Assembly: GCF_000495795.1 (NCBI RefSeq)
Contig: NZ_AWGD01000021.1
Location: forward strand, 124,001-188,000
Direction of reading: 5' to 3'
Source: Asticcacaulis sp. AC460
GTDB taxonomy: Bacteria > Pseudomonadota > Alphaproteobacteria > Caulobacterales > Caulobacteraceae
DNA: 64,000 nucleotides
Shown here: one piece after another, positions 47,347 to 57,211 of the stretch
How positions within the stretch are numbered: the first letter of the stretch is position 1
Layout: every line of letters begins with the position of its first letter
The notes under the pieces: generated by a model
What the model was told of the DNA's origin: nothing
Database searches by the model: none
The model's input: only the letters and a program-made list of their open reading frames with translations
Position numbers and translations under genes: made by a program

Positions 47347-47396
47347 CATTAACGGGAACACATATAGAACATCGAGCATGAGTTCATGACTTGTTC
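47343..47396 (+). promoter_or_regulatory. lexA promoter with two SOS boxes
   Basis: TTGACA at 47343-47348 (overlapping the trpC stop) pairs with TAGAAC at 47365-47370 at 16 bp spacing. Two boxes of the alphaproteobacterial LexA type are present: GAACACATATAGAAC (47356-47370, the reverse-strand form) overlapping the -10, and GTTCATGACTTGTTC (47382-47396) just downstream of the likely transcription start. This fits autorepression by LexA. Confidence 0.82.
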
Positions 47397-47433
47397 CGAC
47401 GGACGGGACAACTGAGCCGCAGGGTGTTCTGAC

Positions 47434-48135
47434 ATGCTGACGACCAAACAACGCGAACTGCTGATGTTCATCCATGAGCGCATCAAGGAAGGCGGTGTGT
47501 CGCCCTCCTTCGACGAGATGAAGGAAGCGCTCGACCTCGCCTCAAAGTCCGGCATTCACCGCCTGATCACTGCTCTGGAAGAACGCGGCTTCATTCGCCG
47601 ACTGGCGCACCGGGCGCGGGCTTTGGAAGTCATCAAACTACCTGACCAGGCAACGACCTCGGCGCCGCCGCGCGGCCGCCAGACCTTTGTGCCGCAAGTG
47701 GTTGAGGGCACCCGTCAGGTGGCGGAAGCCCCCAAGGCCGTCAATGACGATACCCGCGAACTGCCGTTGCTGGGCAAGATCGCCGCCGGGGTGCCGATCG
47801 AGGCCATGGGCCAGGAACGTGACCGGCTGCGCGTGCCGGAATCGATGCTGGGTGCGGGAGAGCATTACATTCTCGAGATCGACGGCGATTCGATGATCAA
47901 TGCTGGCATCCTCAATGGTGACTATGTCGTCATCAAGAAGACCGATACAGCCCAGTCCGGAGAAATCATCGTCGCCCTGGTTGATGACGAGACCGCGACC
48001 CTGAAGCGGTTGCGCAAGAAGGGCGCGTCGATTGCGCTGGAAGCCGCCAACCCGGCCTACAAGACCCAGATCTATAACGACGGCCAGGTCCGCATCCAGG
48101 GCAAGCTGGTAGGCCTGATGCGCCGCTATCATTAG
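47434..48135 (+). CDS. lexA: SOS repressor LexA
   Basis: 233 residues. Winged-helix DNA-binding domain ([40 protein letters not shown]), a Pro/Gln linker, and an S24 autoproteolytic domain: self-cleavage site A118-G119 in [11 protein letters not shown]153 in GDSM and K191 in ATLKRLRKK. RecA filaments trigger cleavage and derepression of SOS genes. Two SOS boxes precede it. Its stop overlaps the comEC stop by a few bases (convergent). Confidence 0.97.
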   Translation: MLTTKQRELLMFIHERIKEGGVSPSFDEMKEALDLASKSGIHRLITALEERGFIRRLAHRARALEVIKLPDQATTSAPPRGRQTFVPQVVEGTRQVAEAPKAVNDDTRELPLLGKIAAGVPIEAMGQERDRLRVPESMLGAGEHYILEIDGDSMINAGILNGDYVVIKKTDTAQSGEIIVALVDDETATLKRLRKKGASIALEAANPAYKTQIYNDGQVRIQGKLVGLMRRYH

Positions 48136-50291
48136 TCGTTTTCGGCTTCGGATATCGAAGACCAGTAGCGATTGCCTCTTAAGGGCTGGGCGGCCTTGAT
48201 CGCCCAGCCCTTTTGCGTGCGGGTCAGTTCCATGGCGCCCAGGCGGCGGAAATCGCCGGCGCTGAGGCGGCTGACCTTGGCGCATGGCCAGTCGCCGACC
48301 GGGCTGCGCATGACCACCAACGTGCTGGCGGTGCAGAGTTCGGCCAGGCGTTTGGCGTTGGGAGGTTTGTTGCTGAACCAGAAGCCGACCTTGACCGGAT
48401 TGGAGGGCAAGGGTGTGCAGCCGTAGCCCTGGCAAATATAATCACGGTCGCGGGCTGTTTCGTCGAGCGCCGTCAGGCCGTAATGCTGAGTCCATTGTTC
48501 GAAGCCGTACTGGCGGACCTTGGGACGCAGGACATAGGCGCCGGCGCTGGTACGAATGGCTGCATTGCCACCTTGGGGGTCGATCCAGATGTCGGGCGGA
48601 GTCACGCGTGGCCACCACAGGATGGTCGAGGCCACGAGCAGACCGGCCCAGCGGGCTTTGCCGCGGATCAGGCACACCCAGATCAGTCCGAGCGTCGCCA
48701 GCACCAGGACAAAGCCCGGGGCTGAGGGCCAGGTCAGCACGGCGTGGGGCAGAGCCGAAGTCCAGGCGGCAATCCGGCCGATCAACCATAGACCGCCGGC
48801 GGCGACACGCAGGAATATCCAGCCCAGGGGCGTGCCGGCCAGGACGGTGCCGACGGCCAGGGATGGCATGACCACAAAGGCGGTGATGGGCGCTTCGAGG
48901 AGGTTGGCGAGCAGGCTGTATAGCGAAAAGCGGTTGAAATAGGCGATCGCGAAGGGCGTCGTCGCCAAGGTGGCGACGAGGGAGGCTGTCAGCGACAGTT
49001 TGGCGCCGTTGATCGAGGCCTGGACGGCGCGCACCCACAGCGGGACGCTGATTTCTCGGATATCCGGTTTGATCGCTTCAGCAAGCGCCAGGAGCGCTGC
49101 CGTGGCGCAGAAAGACATCTGGAAGCCGGGCTGAACCACGGCTTCGGGCGTCAGGCCGATGACGATCAGGGCGGCTATGGCCAGGGCGCGCAGGCTGAGC
49201 GCCCTGCGGTCGAACAGAATAGCGGCAAAGGCGACGCAGGCCACCACAGCGGCGCGGACGGCCGGTGCCGGCGCGCCGGAAATGGCCAGATAGATCAAAA
49301 TAAGGATGATGCTGGCGCCGGCGGCGATCTTCTTGACCGGCAGGCGCAGGGCCAGAGGCGGAACGGCGGCCATGGCGCCGCGCAGGAAGAAAAAGATGAA
49401 GCCCCCGACCACGGCCATATGAACACCGGAAATCGACAGAATGTGCGCCAGGCCGGAATCGCGCATGTCTTCGATCAGGGGCTCAGGGACATAGGCTTCG
49501 TGGCCGGTGACCAGGGCGGCGGCAAAACCGCCTAGCGCTTCGCCATCCTTGAAGCCGGGCTGGATATGCGCCACCAGGGTCCGGGTCAGCTCCCAGCGCG
49601 CCCGGTTCAGTCCCAGGGTGAGCTTCAGGCGCAGGTTCTGTGGCGGTGAGTCGATATGCTCGATGCGGCCGGGCACGAAGCCGACGCCGCCGATGCCCTG
49701 GAACCAGGCGGTACGGGCAAAGTCGTAGCCGCCGGGCAGGGATGGCGATGGTGGTGGATTGACGAGGGCAAAGACTGAAATCGCGTCGCCGGGCTTGATA
49801 TTCGCCGCCGCGATGGCGCCCGGCCGTAGGGTGACACGCAAGCGGTGTGGCGTTTCCTGCGGCGTCAAGCCGCGGATGCTGATCGGCGCCAGGAGCAGGC
49901 GCGGTTTGTCGGCGGAAGGCGAGATGATGTCGACGACGTAGGCCTGGACGCTGTACTGGTCCTGAGCCGCGCTGATAACCGGGGCGCGGACATTCTCGGT
50001 TCGTAGTTTGGCGACCAGGGCGCCGGCCGAGAACAGAAGTAAAAGTAAAAGTATATTATGGAGATAGGCCGAATAGCTGACGCGGCGTATCAGGATCATC
50101 ACGGCCATGATGACGGCGGATGGCAGAATCAGCCATAGCCAGCCGGGTTCATAGGGCAGTTCCAGATAGGCCGCTGCCCCCAGCCCCATGGCGACCGGCA
50201 GCCACAGGAAGATGCGGCCTTGCTGGGCCGTGACGGCCCCCGCCGCCCAGGCTTTTACTTCATCCCTTGTGGGCCACGACAAACGCCGCAA
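48132..50291 (-). CDS. comEC: ComEC/Rec2 family DNA-uptake channel protein
   Basis: About 719 residues from a TTG start (50291, preceded by GGGGGTAGG; another TTG lies at 50282). An N-terminal membrane region and OB-like domain ([16 protein letters not shown]) are followed by the competence domain with many membrane segments ([20 protein letters not shown] motif) and a shorter C-terminal region ([24 protein letters not shown]). The C-terminal metallo-beta-lactamase domain of full ComEC is not recognisable. Part of the DNA-uptake machinery by homology; no other competence gene is nearby. Convergent with lexA. Confidence 0.88.
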   Translation of the reverse strand: MRRLSWPTRDEVKAWAAGAVTAQQGRIFLWLPVAMGLGAAAYLELPYEPGWLWLILPSAVIMAVMILIRRVSYSAYLHNILLLLLLFSAGALVAKLRTENVRAPVISAAQDQYSVQAYVVDIISPSADKPRLLLAPISIRGLTPQETPHRLRVTLRPGAIAAANIKPGDAISVFALVNPPPSPSLPGGYDFARTAWFQGIGGVGFVPGRIEHIDSPPQNLRLKLTLGLNRARWELTRTLVAHIQPGFKDGEALGGFAAALVTGHEAYVPEPLIEDMRDSGLAHILSISGVHMAVVGGFIFFFLRGAMAAVPPLALRLPVKKIAAGASIILILIYLAISGAPAPAVRAAVVACVAFAAILFDRRALSLRALAIAALIVIGLTPEAVVQPGFQMSFCATAALLALAEAIKPDIREISVPLWVRAVQASINGAKLSLTASLVATLATTPFAIAYFNRFSLYSLLANLLEAPITAFVVMPSLAVGTVLAGTPLGWIFLRVAAGGLWLIGRIAAWTSALPHAVLTWPSAPGFVLVLATLGLIWVCLIRGKARWAGLLVASTILWWPRVTPPDIWIDPQGGNAAIRTSAGAYVLRPKVRQYGFEQWTQHYGLTALDETARDRDYICQGYGCTPLPSNPVKVGFWFSNKPPNAKRLAELCTASTLVVMRSPVGDWPCAKVSRLSAGDFRRLGAMELTRTQKGWAIKAAQPLRGNRYWSSISEAEND

Positions 50292-50683
50292 ACCTACCCC
50301 CGATTGCCGATATCTTGGTCACACCTGACCATGGCCAGGCCTGCACCGCAAGGGTTCGACAAAAATCCGTGAGTGAGGACGCCGCGCGACGGCGCTCTTG
50401 CTTCACAAAAGCGTGTACGGAGCGAGCCGGAGCCGACACAGAAGATCAAAAAAAAATATTGCAAATGAATATGTTAGCAATCCTCATCCACAGGCGTTTG
50501 TGCACCGGCCTGAAACAAATCCTCCGTTGACGATCATTTCAGGCCCTTTTCGTCCCGCATGAAGGGACGGCTGTCCGACAATCCTTAATGACCCTCTTTT
50601 CATTTGGGATCACAGTTTATATAGCAGGCGCAGCGCAAATCTCATTGCGCCGCACAAACACAAAATTTTAGGGGCAAGCGTAC
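50292..50683. other. 392-bp intergenic region upstream of gltA
   Basis: Divergent control region between comEC and gltA. It contains an A-rich run (AAAAAAAAATATTG near 50450), a hairpin CGTCCC gcatgaa GGGACG (50551-50569) and an AT-rich TTTATATAG box near 50615 that could be the gltA -10. A 70-base leader with AGGGG near the start precedes gltA. A 87-codon plus-strand frame at 50267-50530 shows no protein-like character. Confidence 0.5.
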
Positions 50684-51973
<1,290 letters not shown>

Positions 51974-51982
51974 TTGAGACAG

Positions 51983-52015
51983 AAAAGCCCGGAACCGATG
52001 GTTCCGGGCTTTTTT
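51983..52015. terminator. Bidirectional terminator between gltA and lpxB
   Basis: AAAAGCCCGGAACC gat GGTTCCGGGCTTTTTT, a 10-plus bp stem flanked by A on one side and T on the other, so it works in both directions. The T run on the plus strand overlaps the lpxB stop codon (52014-52016). Confidence 0.9.
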
Positions 52016-53180
52016 ATGGGATTTGCAGAAAGTCCAGGACCGCCCTCGCCGCTTTTTCCGCCGGCGGGCGCTGGCCGCGGCCCATCAGGTCCAGGGCTTT
52101 GAACTGTTCCGCGATCTGTTGGTCGCGCACGGCTTTGTCATCCAGACGTTCGTTGATGGCCTTGAGAAGGTTGTCCGGCGTGCAGGCCGGCTGGATGAAT
52201 TCCGGCGCGATCTCCTTATCTGCGGTGATGTTGAACAGAGTCACGTATTTGATCGTGGCAATGTTCTTGAAAATCCACCAGGTCAGGGGTTCGACCCTAT
52301 AGGCTATTATCATCGGGCAGCCGGCCAGGGCGAGTTCGGTCGACACCGTGCCCGAGCACGCCAGGGCCAGGGTCGCCGCCTGCATGGCTGAATATTTGTC
52401 GTCTTCGTTCTCGATCAGATGCAAACGTAGCGGCAGGTCTTTGACCGCCGGGACGACCAGGTTGCGGACGGTTTCGGCCACAGGCATGACAAGTGTCAGG
52501 TCCGGGCGAGACTTACTTAGGGCCAGCAGGGTTTCGACGAAGGTCGGCAGCAGGCGTTTGATTTCCCCCGGCCGCGAGCCTGGCAGCACCATCAGCAGCG
52601 GGGCATCGGGTTCAATGCCGATCTTGCGGCGGAAGGCGTCCGGATCGGCTTTGGAGAAGTCGACATTGAGCGCGGGGTTGCCGACAACGACGGTTTTGAG
52701 GCCTTCACGCTCGAAATAGGGCGCGTCCATCGGGTGGAGCGCCAGAAGCAGGTCGACAGCCTTGGCCAGGGTTTTGGCGCGGCCCGGGCGGGTGGCCCAG
52801 ACCTGGGGGCCGACATATTTGATCAGCGGCACCTTGGGCATGATTTTGCGGATAGCGTGGGCGGCGCGCAGGGTGAAGCCCCAGGAATCGATCAGGACCA
52901 CAGCGTCGGGCTTTTCCGCAGCGGCCAGGGCGGCTGTGTCGCGGACGCGAGCATTGACCCTCGGCAGGGCTTTCAGGCCTTCCAGCATGCCCAGGATGGA
53001 TAGTTGTGCGATGTCGAAGGGGCTTTGAACGCCCTGCTCGGCCATGCGGGCGCCGCCGACGCCGACAAAGGTGAAGGCAATGTCGGGCGCCTGTTTGCGC
53101 AGTTCGACCATCAGGCCGGCGCCCAGCATGTCGCCGGAGGCTTCGGCGGCGATCAGCATGATTTTGAGCGGCTTAGTCAT
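52014..53180 (-). CDS. lpxB: Lipid A disaccharide synthase
   Basis: 388 residues from the ATG at 53180 (MTKPLKIMLIAAEASGDMLG). GT19 family; joins lipid X and UDP-diacylglucosamine. Motifs: AAEASGDMLGAGLM, DSWGFTLRAAH, YVGPQVWATRPGRAKTLAKA, LLALHPMDAPYF, LPGSRPGEIKRLLP and CSGTVSTELALAGCPM. The start overlaps the lpxI stop by 8 bases. Last gene of the large envelope operon, with a terminator overlapping its stop. Confidence 0.96.
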   Translation of the reverse strand: MTKPLKIMLIAAEASGDMLGAGLMVELRKQAPDIAFTFVGVGGARMAEQGVQSPFDIAQLSILGMLEGLKALPRVNARVRDTAALAAAEKPDAVVLIDSWGFTLRAAHAIRKIMPKVPLIKYVGPQVWATRPGRAKTLAKAVDLLLALHPMDAPYFEREGLKTVVVGNPALNVDFSKADPDAFRRKIGIEPDAPLLMVLPGSRPGEIKRLLPTFVETLLALSKSRPDLTLVMPVAETVRNLVVPAVKDLPLRLHLIENEDDKYSAMQAATLALACSGTVSTELALAGCPMIIAYRVEPLTWWIFKNIATIKYVTLFNITADKEIAPEFIQPACTPDNLLKAINERLDDKAVRDQQIAEQFKALDLMGRGQRPPAEKAARAVLDFLQIP

Positions 53181-54009
53181 GGTGGCCGTAGAGGAAGACG
53201 CCCAGTTCGGCGGCGCGGGCATGAGTCGTGGCCTTGTCGACGACCAGCAGGTGGCCGGCGCGGGCGACAATACCGGAAAGGCCGGCGGCGGCGGCGTCTT
53301 CGATGGTGGAAACGCCGATGGTCGGCATGTCGAGGCGCAGGTCCTGGATGGGCTTGGCGAGCTTGGCGAGCACACCCTTGCGGTTGGCGATCGAGCCACG
53401 GAGGGCGTGTGGCAGGGTAGCTATGCGGCGGAGCATATTTTGGGTGCCTTCCTGGGCTTCGACGGCCAGGGTAATGCGGCCGGCGACGACAACCGCCTGA
53501 CCGATGTCGAGGGCACCGATAGCGGTGGCGATGCGCATGGCTTCCTGGGCGTCCTCCATGGCTTCCGCGGATGGATCGGGACCGGCCTGGAGGCCCTTTC
53601 CCAGCAGGAGTTCGGGGTTGGCTTCGTGGGCGCCTTCAATGTCGTAGCCTTGCGAGGCGATAACCTTGGCGACCTGGCGCAGGAGGGAGTCGTCGCCACC
53701 CCGGCCGGCCGACTGGATGCTGGTCAGGTGGTCGGCGCCGTGTTCCTTCTTCATGTCGTCGAAGTCGGGACGCTGAACGTAGCCGCACATGGTGACCGCC
53801 TTGCATTGCTCGGTCGCCAGAATCTCGAACAGTTTCGCGAAGTCACCGAGGCCGAGGGTATGGCCGGGGTGGTCGTTCAGGTGCGGGTCGGAAAGGCCGT
53901 CGATGCGGACGACGGTGTAGGGCCGGTTTGTTTTTGCGAGATATTGCGCGACTTCGATGGGGAGCGCGCCGCCGCCGGAGATGAGGGCGAGTTTGTTGGC
54001 AGTCGACAT
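53173..54009 (-). CDS. lpxI: UDP-2,3-diacylglucosamine pyrophosphohydrolase LpxI
   Basis: 278 residues. LpxI makes lipid X from UDP-2,3-diacylglucosamine in alphaproteobacteria and was first characterised in Caulobacter crescentus; it replaces the LpxH of enterobacteria. Motifs: LISGGGALPIEVAQYL, MCGYVQRPDF, SAGRGGDDSLLRQVA, and DMPTIGVSTIEDAAAAGLSG with D227, which corresponds to the key aspartate of the Caulobacter enzyme (D225). Between lpxA (with repeat element D in the gap) and lpxB (8-base overlap). Confidence 0.94.
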   Translation of the reverse strand: MSTANKLALISGGGALPIEVAQYLAKTNRPYTVVRIDGLSDPHLNDHPGHTLGLGDFAKLFEILATEQCKAVTMCGYVQRPDFDDMKKEHGADHLTSIQSAGRGGDDSLLRQVAKVIASQGYDIEGAHEANPELLLGKGLQAGPDPSAEAMEDAQEAMRIATAIGALDIGQAVVVAGRITLAVEAQEGTQNMLRRIATLPHALRGSIANRKGVLAKLAKPIQDLRLDMPTIGVSTIEDAAAAGLSGIVARAGHLLVVDKATTHARAAELGVFLYGHHD

Positions 54010-54023
54010 GGCGCTGTCCTGTA

Positions 54024-54145
54024 ATGGGGTGTGGGGTCCGCGACCCCACGTCTTTTTCTACTTCTTTTTCTTGATCCCTGGCCCTTTGGGCCGGGTCAAG
54101 AAAAAGAAAAAGGGAAGGCATGGGGCCACGGGCCCCAAACCCCAT
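54024..54145. repeat. Intergenic junction element, copy D (complete)
   Basis: Left hairpin GTGGGGTC cgc GACCCCAC, an A/T- and pyrimidine-rich central hairpin (about 54064-54108, arms TTTTTCTTGA / TCAAGAAAAA with a G/C-rich end) and right hairpin TGGGGCC acg GGCCCCA, closed by ATGGGGT / ACCCCAT. It lies inside the lpx operon between lpxA and lpxI, where a terminator would be unexpected. Confidence 0.9.
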
Positions 54146-54157
54146 AACGCGACAGCG

Positions 54158-54949
54158 TCAATCCGATGGCAAACAAATCGGCCTTGTCGAATCCTCCCGG
54201 ATAAACCGCACGATCTCCACCACCTGGTCGATATCCGAGAAATTCTCCAGCACATCGTCCAGCCGTTCCTGGAAGGTCCCTTCCTCGGCGAACATCATGC
54301 GATAGGCCGTCCGCAGCGCCAGGATCAGCTCACGCGAGAAACCACGGCGCTTCAGGCCCACCAGGTTCAGCCCTTCCAGTCGCGCGTGGTTGCCCCACAC
54401 CGACCCATAGGGAATGACGTCCTTGGTCACCACGGCCCCGCCGCCGATGAAGCAGTACCGGCCCAGGCGCGCAAACTGGTGCACCGCGCACGATCCGCCC
54501 AGGAACACGAAGTCCCCGATTTTCACATGGCCGCCGACGCTGGCCAGGTTCGCCAAAATCACGTTGTTGCCGAGAATACAGTCGTGGGCGATGCCCGACC
54601 CCGACATGAACATGCAGTCATTGCCGACTTCGGTAATCCCGCCGCCCTTTTCGGTGCCCGTATGCATGATGACATGCTCGCGGACCAGGTTGCGCTCGCC
54701 GACCACCAGGCGCGTCGGTTCGCCCTTGTGCGCCAGGTGCTGCGGCGGACCGCCCAGGCAGGCAAACGGATGAACGACCGTCTCGGCCCCGATCTCGGTA
54801 ATCCCGTCGATCACGACGTGGGACTTCAAATTCACCCGGTCCTTCAGCGTCACCTGGGGCCCGACAATGCAATAGGGCCCGACATGAACCCCTTCGCCCA
54901 GCTTAGCCCCCTCGTGCACGATCGCCGTCGGGTGAATTGTAACCGTCAT
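54158..54949 (-). CDS. lpxA: UDP-N-acetylglucosamine acyltransferase
   Basis: 263 residues, left-handed beta-helix acyltransferase; adds the first 3-hydroxyacyl chain in lipid A synthesis. Hexapeptide repeats are visible throughout ([58 protein letters not shown]), with the catalytic histidine in the SSVGGH-type segment ([12 protein letters not shown]). Its ATG overlaps the fabZ stop by 4 bases. Repeat element D separates it from lpxI downstream. Confidence 0.96.
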   Translation of the reverse strand: MTVTIHPTAIVHEGAKLGEGVHVGPYCIVGPQVTLKDRVNLKSHVVIDGITEIGAETVVHPFACLGGPPQHLAHKGEPTRLVVGERNLVREHVIMHTGTEKGGGITEVGNDCMFMSGSGIAHDCILGNNVILANLASVGGHVKIGDFVFLGGSCAVHQFARLGRYCFIGGGAVVTKDVIPYGSVWGNHARLEGLNLVGLKRRGFSRELILALRTAYRMMFAEEGTFQERLDDVLENFSDIDQVVEIVRFIREDSTRPICLPSD

Positions 54950-55464
54950 TTTGGACTCTCGACCACCATAGCCGCAAATTCGGCCTCGCAGACGATCTTA
55001 TCGCCGACATAGGCCTCACCGCGGAACTTGAAGACATCGCCGCGATGACGCACCACTTCAACCGGCATGCGCACCACGTCGCCCGGACGTACCGGGCTGC
55101 GGAACCGTACACCATCCACCGACATAAAGAAGATGGTCTTGCCTTCAACTTCTACGTCCAAAGATTTCGACATCAGCACGGCGCCGGTCTGGCCCATGGC
55201 CTCGATCAGCAACACACCGGGCATGACCGGGTTTTCCGGAAAATGCCCGTTGAAGAATGGCTCATTGAAGGTGACGTTCTTGATGCCCGTCATCGACTTG
55301 TTCTTGACCCAGTTCTCACCGCGATCGATCAGCAAAAAGGGATAGCGATGCGGGATGCGCTTCAGGATCTCGGCGTAATCCACCGCCACGCCGGCTTGCG
55401 GAGTCCCCGTCTCCACCTCAGTTCCCGGCACATCCTGCTCAGTTGTCGTCATCGTATCCATCAT
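54946..55464 (-). CDS. fabZ: 3-hydroxyacyl-ACP dehydratase FabZ
   Basis: 172 residues from the ATG at 55464, which overlaps the lpxD stop in an ATGA junction and follows AAGGA by 6 bases. A dispensable-looking N-terminal extension of about 25 residues precedes the hot-dog fold core: [13 protein letters not shown] with the catalytic histidine, [20 protein letters not shown] with the catalytic glutamate, and [18 protein letters not shown]. Fatty acid elongation enzyme, placed in the lpxD-fabZ-lpxA order common to Gram-negatives. Confidence 0.96.
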   Translation of the reverse strand: MMDTMTTTEQDVPGTEVETGTPQAGVAVDYAEILKRIPHRYPFLLIDRGENWVKNKSMTGIKNVTFNEPFFNGHFPENPVMPGVLLIEAMGQTGAVLMSKSLDVEVEGKTIFFMSVDGVRFRSPVRPGDVVRMPVEVVRHRGDVFKFRGEAYVGDKIVCEAEFAAMVVESPK

Positions 55465-56489
55465 CCTTTGTCCTTGCCGGACTCCTTGACCGCCGCATTC
55501 TTTTCCAGCCAAACCACTTCACGCAGGAACTGCCGCGAGGGCTTGGCCGGGAAACCCGACACCATGGCGCCGGGCGGCACATCCTTAAACACAATTGCCC
55601 CAGCGGCAACCTTGGCACCAGCCCCAATTTCAATATGGTCGATAATTCCGGCACGTCCGCCGAACATGGCGCCGTCACCGATCCGCACCGATCCCGACAG
55701 GCCCGAATGGGCAGCCACGATGCAGTTGCGCCCGATGCGCACATTGTGCGCAATCTGGACCATATTGTCGATCTTGGTGGCTTCTCCCACGATCGTATCC
55801 TCGAACGCGCCCCGGTCGACGCAGGTCCCCGCGCCGATACTGACATCGTCCTGCAGGATGACCCGCCCCAGTTGCGGCACATCGACCAGCCCGCGCGCGT
55901 CACCCGACACGCCAAAACCGGCCTCACCGATTCGCACACCCGACGAAAGCTGAACCCGATCACCCAACAACGCGCAATAAATGGTGCTGTGGGCGCCGAT
56001 GTGGCAGTCTCGCCCGATACGGACGCCCGGACCGATCACGGCATAGGCTTCTATCCGCGTGCCGGCGCCAATCTCGACGTCCTGGCCGATCACGACCCCG
56101 ACGCCCAGCATGACCCCGTCCTCGCGTTTGACGCTGGGGTGCACGGGCGAAGCGCCTTCGTGCATGCGCGGCCGGTAAAGCCGCGCAGCCAACCGCGCCC
56201 ACGACGCCTGGGGCGCCGGACTGATGATGGGGACACTCCGGTCCGGAACATGGTCGATGTAATCGGAATGGACGAAGACGAATTCGGCCTCGGTCCGGTG
56301 CAGATTGGTCAGGTAGCGGCGATCCGAGAAGAAGGCGGCCTTACCCGGCCCTCCCAAAGATAAAGGGGCGCAGGCCGTTACGAACCCGCTCCCCTTCCTG
56401 CCCGGTACACCCAGGCGCGTCGATGTCAACGCCGCTACCTGATCGAGGTCTATTTTTGAACCGATATCAAAAAAGCGCAGATCAGGCAT
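55461..56489 (-). CDS. lpxD: UDP-3-O-acylglucosamine N-acyltransferase
   Basis: 342 residues. Left-handed beta-helix acyltransferase that N-acylates UDP-3-O-acylglucosamine. The N-terminal uridine-binding domain ([16 protein letters not shown]) is followed by hexapeptide repeats ([40 protein letters not shown]) and the catalytic His segment ([15 protein letters not shown]). A short C-terminal helix follows. Overlaps fabZ; the skp gene lies 15 bp upstream. Confidence 0.96.
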   Translation of the reverse strand: MPDLRFFDIGSKIDLDQVAALTSTRLGVPGRKGSGFVTACAPLSLGGPGKAAFFSDRRYLTNLHRTEAEFVFVHSDYIDHVPDRSVPIISPAPQASWARLAARLYRPRMHEGASPVHPSVKREDGVMLGVGVVIGQDVEIGAGTRIEAYAVIGPGVRIGRDCHIGAHSTIYCALLGDRVQLSSGVRIGEAGFGVSGDARGLVDVPQLGRVILQDDVSIGAGTCVDRGAFEDTIVGEATKIDNMVQIAHNVRIGRNCIVAAHSGLSGSVRIGDGAMFGGRAGIIDHIEIGAGAKVAAGAIVFKDVPPGAMVSGFPAKPSRQFLREVVWLEKNAAVKESGKDKG

Positions 56490-56504
56490 ATGGCAGTCAA
56501 CTCG

Positions 56505-57194
56505 TTATTTCTTAGGCGCGGCCCCTTGAGCAGCCTGGGCCTGCGCGGCTTGTTGTTCAAGGTTGACGCGGTTGATTTGCGGCAACTGATCGCCCGAAGC
56601 GTCCATCTTCTGCACAACCGCAGCGGTGATGTCCATGGATGGATTCACATAGACGACTTCGACCGGCTGATTGTTAGGCCCGGTCATCTGGTATTGCAAC
56701 AGACCTTCGGCGCGAACCACCATAGAACACTTGTTTTGCGTCACCACGGTGTTGATCTGAGGGATCATCTTTTCCATGACGGCGTTGATCGCGACCTGAC
56801 TGGTGTAGCGCAGTTCTTCTTCGCGCAGCTGGACCTTGCGCTGCCAGGCTTCGCCCTTGGCAGCCCAGGCCTGAACCTTGCCTTCCCATTGCTTCTTGCC
56901 CGCCTCGGTGGCCGTGGCGGTCTTCTGGGTGTCCTGGAGCTGCTTTTCTTCTGCCTGCAGGGCTTCGCTTTCCCCGCTCACCTCAGCCTTAACCTGCGCC
57001 TGCAGTTGCGCCAGGCGGGCATTGGCCTGCTGGCCCAGCTTCGAATCCGCCAGGGCCTTGCCGGTGTCGAGGACGCATTGGCCCGGGATGGCGGCGCCAA
57101 AGGACGGCGGGGTCGGCGCGGTTTGAGCAAAGGACTGACCCGCGGCGGTCAGGGCCAGAACGCCGGCGAGAGCGACGAGAGATGTCTTGGTCAT
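56505..57194 (-). CDS. OmpH/Skp-type periplasmic chaperone
   Basis: 229 residues. Signal peptide (MTKTSLVALAGVLALTAAGQ, cut near SFA-Q at residue 23-24), then the Skp-like pattern of a short beta core and long charged helices (QANARLAQLQAQVKAEVSGE; TATEAGKKQWEGKVQAWAAK). Skp holds unfolded outer-membrane proteins for BamA. Lies between bamA and lpxD, the usual position; 17 bp after the bamA stop. Longer than E. coli Skp by about 60 residues. Confidence 0.9.
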   Translation of the reverse strand: MTKTSLVALAGVLALTAAGQSFAQTAPTPPSFGAAIPGQCVLDTGKALADSKLGQQANARLAQLQAQVKAEVSGESEALQAEEKQLQDTQKTATATEAGKKQWEGKVQAWAAKGEAWQRKVQLREEELRYTSQVAINAVMEKMIPQINTVVTQNKCSMVVRAEGLLQYQMTGPNNQPVEVVYVNPSMDITAAVVQKMDASGDQLPQINRVNLEQQAAQAQAAQGAAPKK

Positions 57195-57211
57195 GGTGAG
57201 GATGCTTTTTT

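Noticed and set aside
48132-48700. ComEC carrying a metallo-beta-lactamase domain at its C-terminus
   Set aside because: The C-terminal 190 residues lack the HxHxDH zinc motif, so this domain was not claimed.
50267-50530. 87-codon frame overlapping the comEC start
   Set aside because: It covers the divergent promoter region of gltA and comEC and shows no protein-like features.
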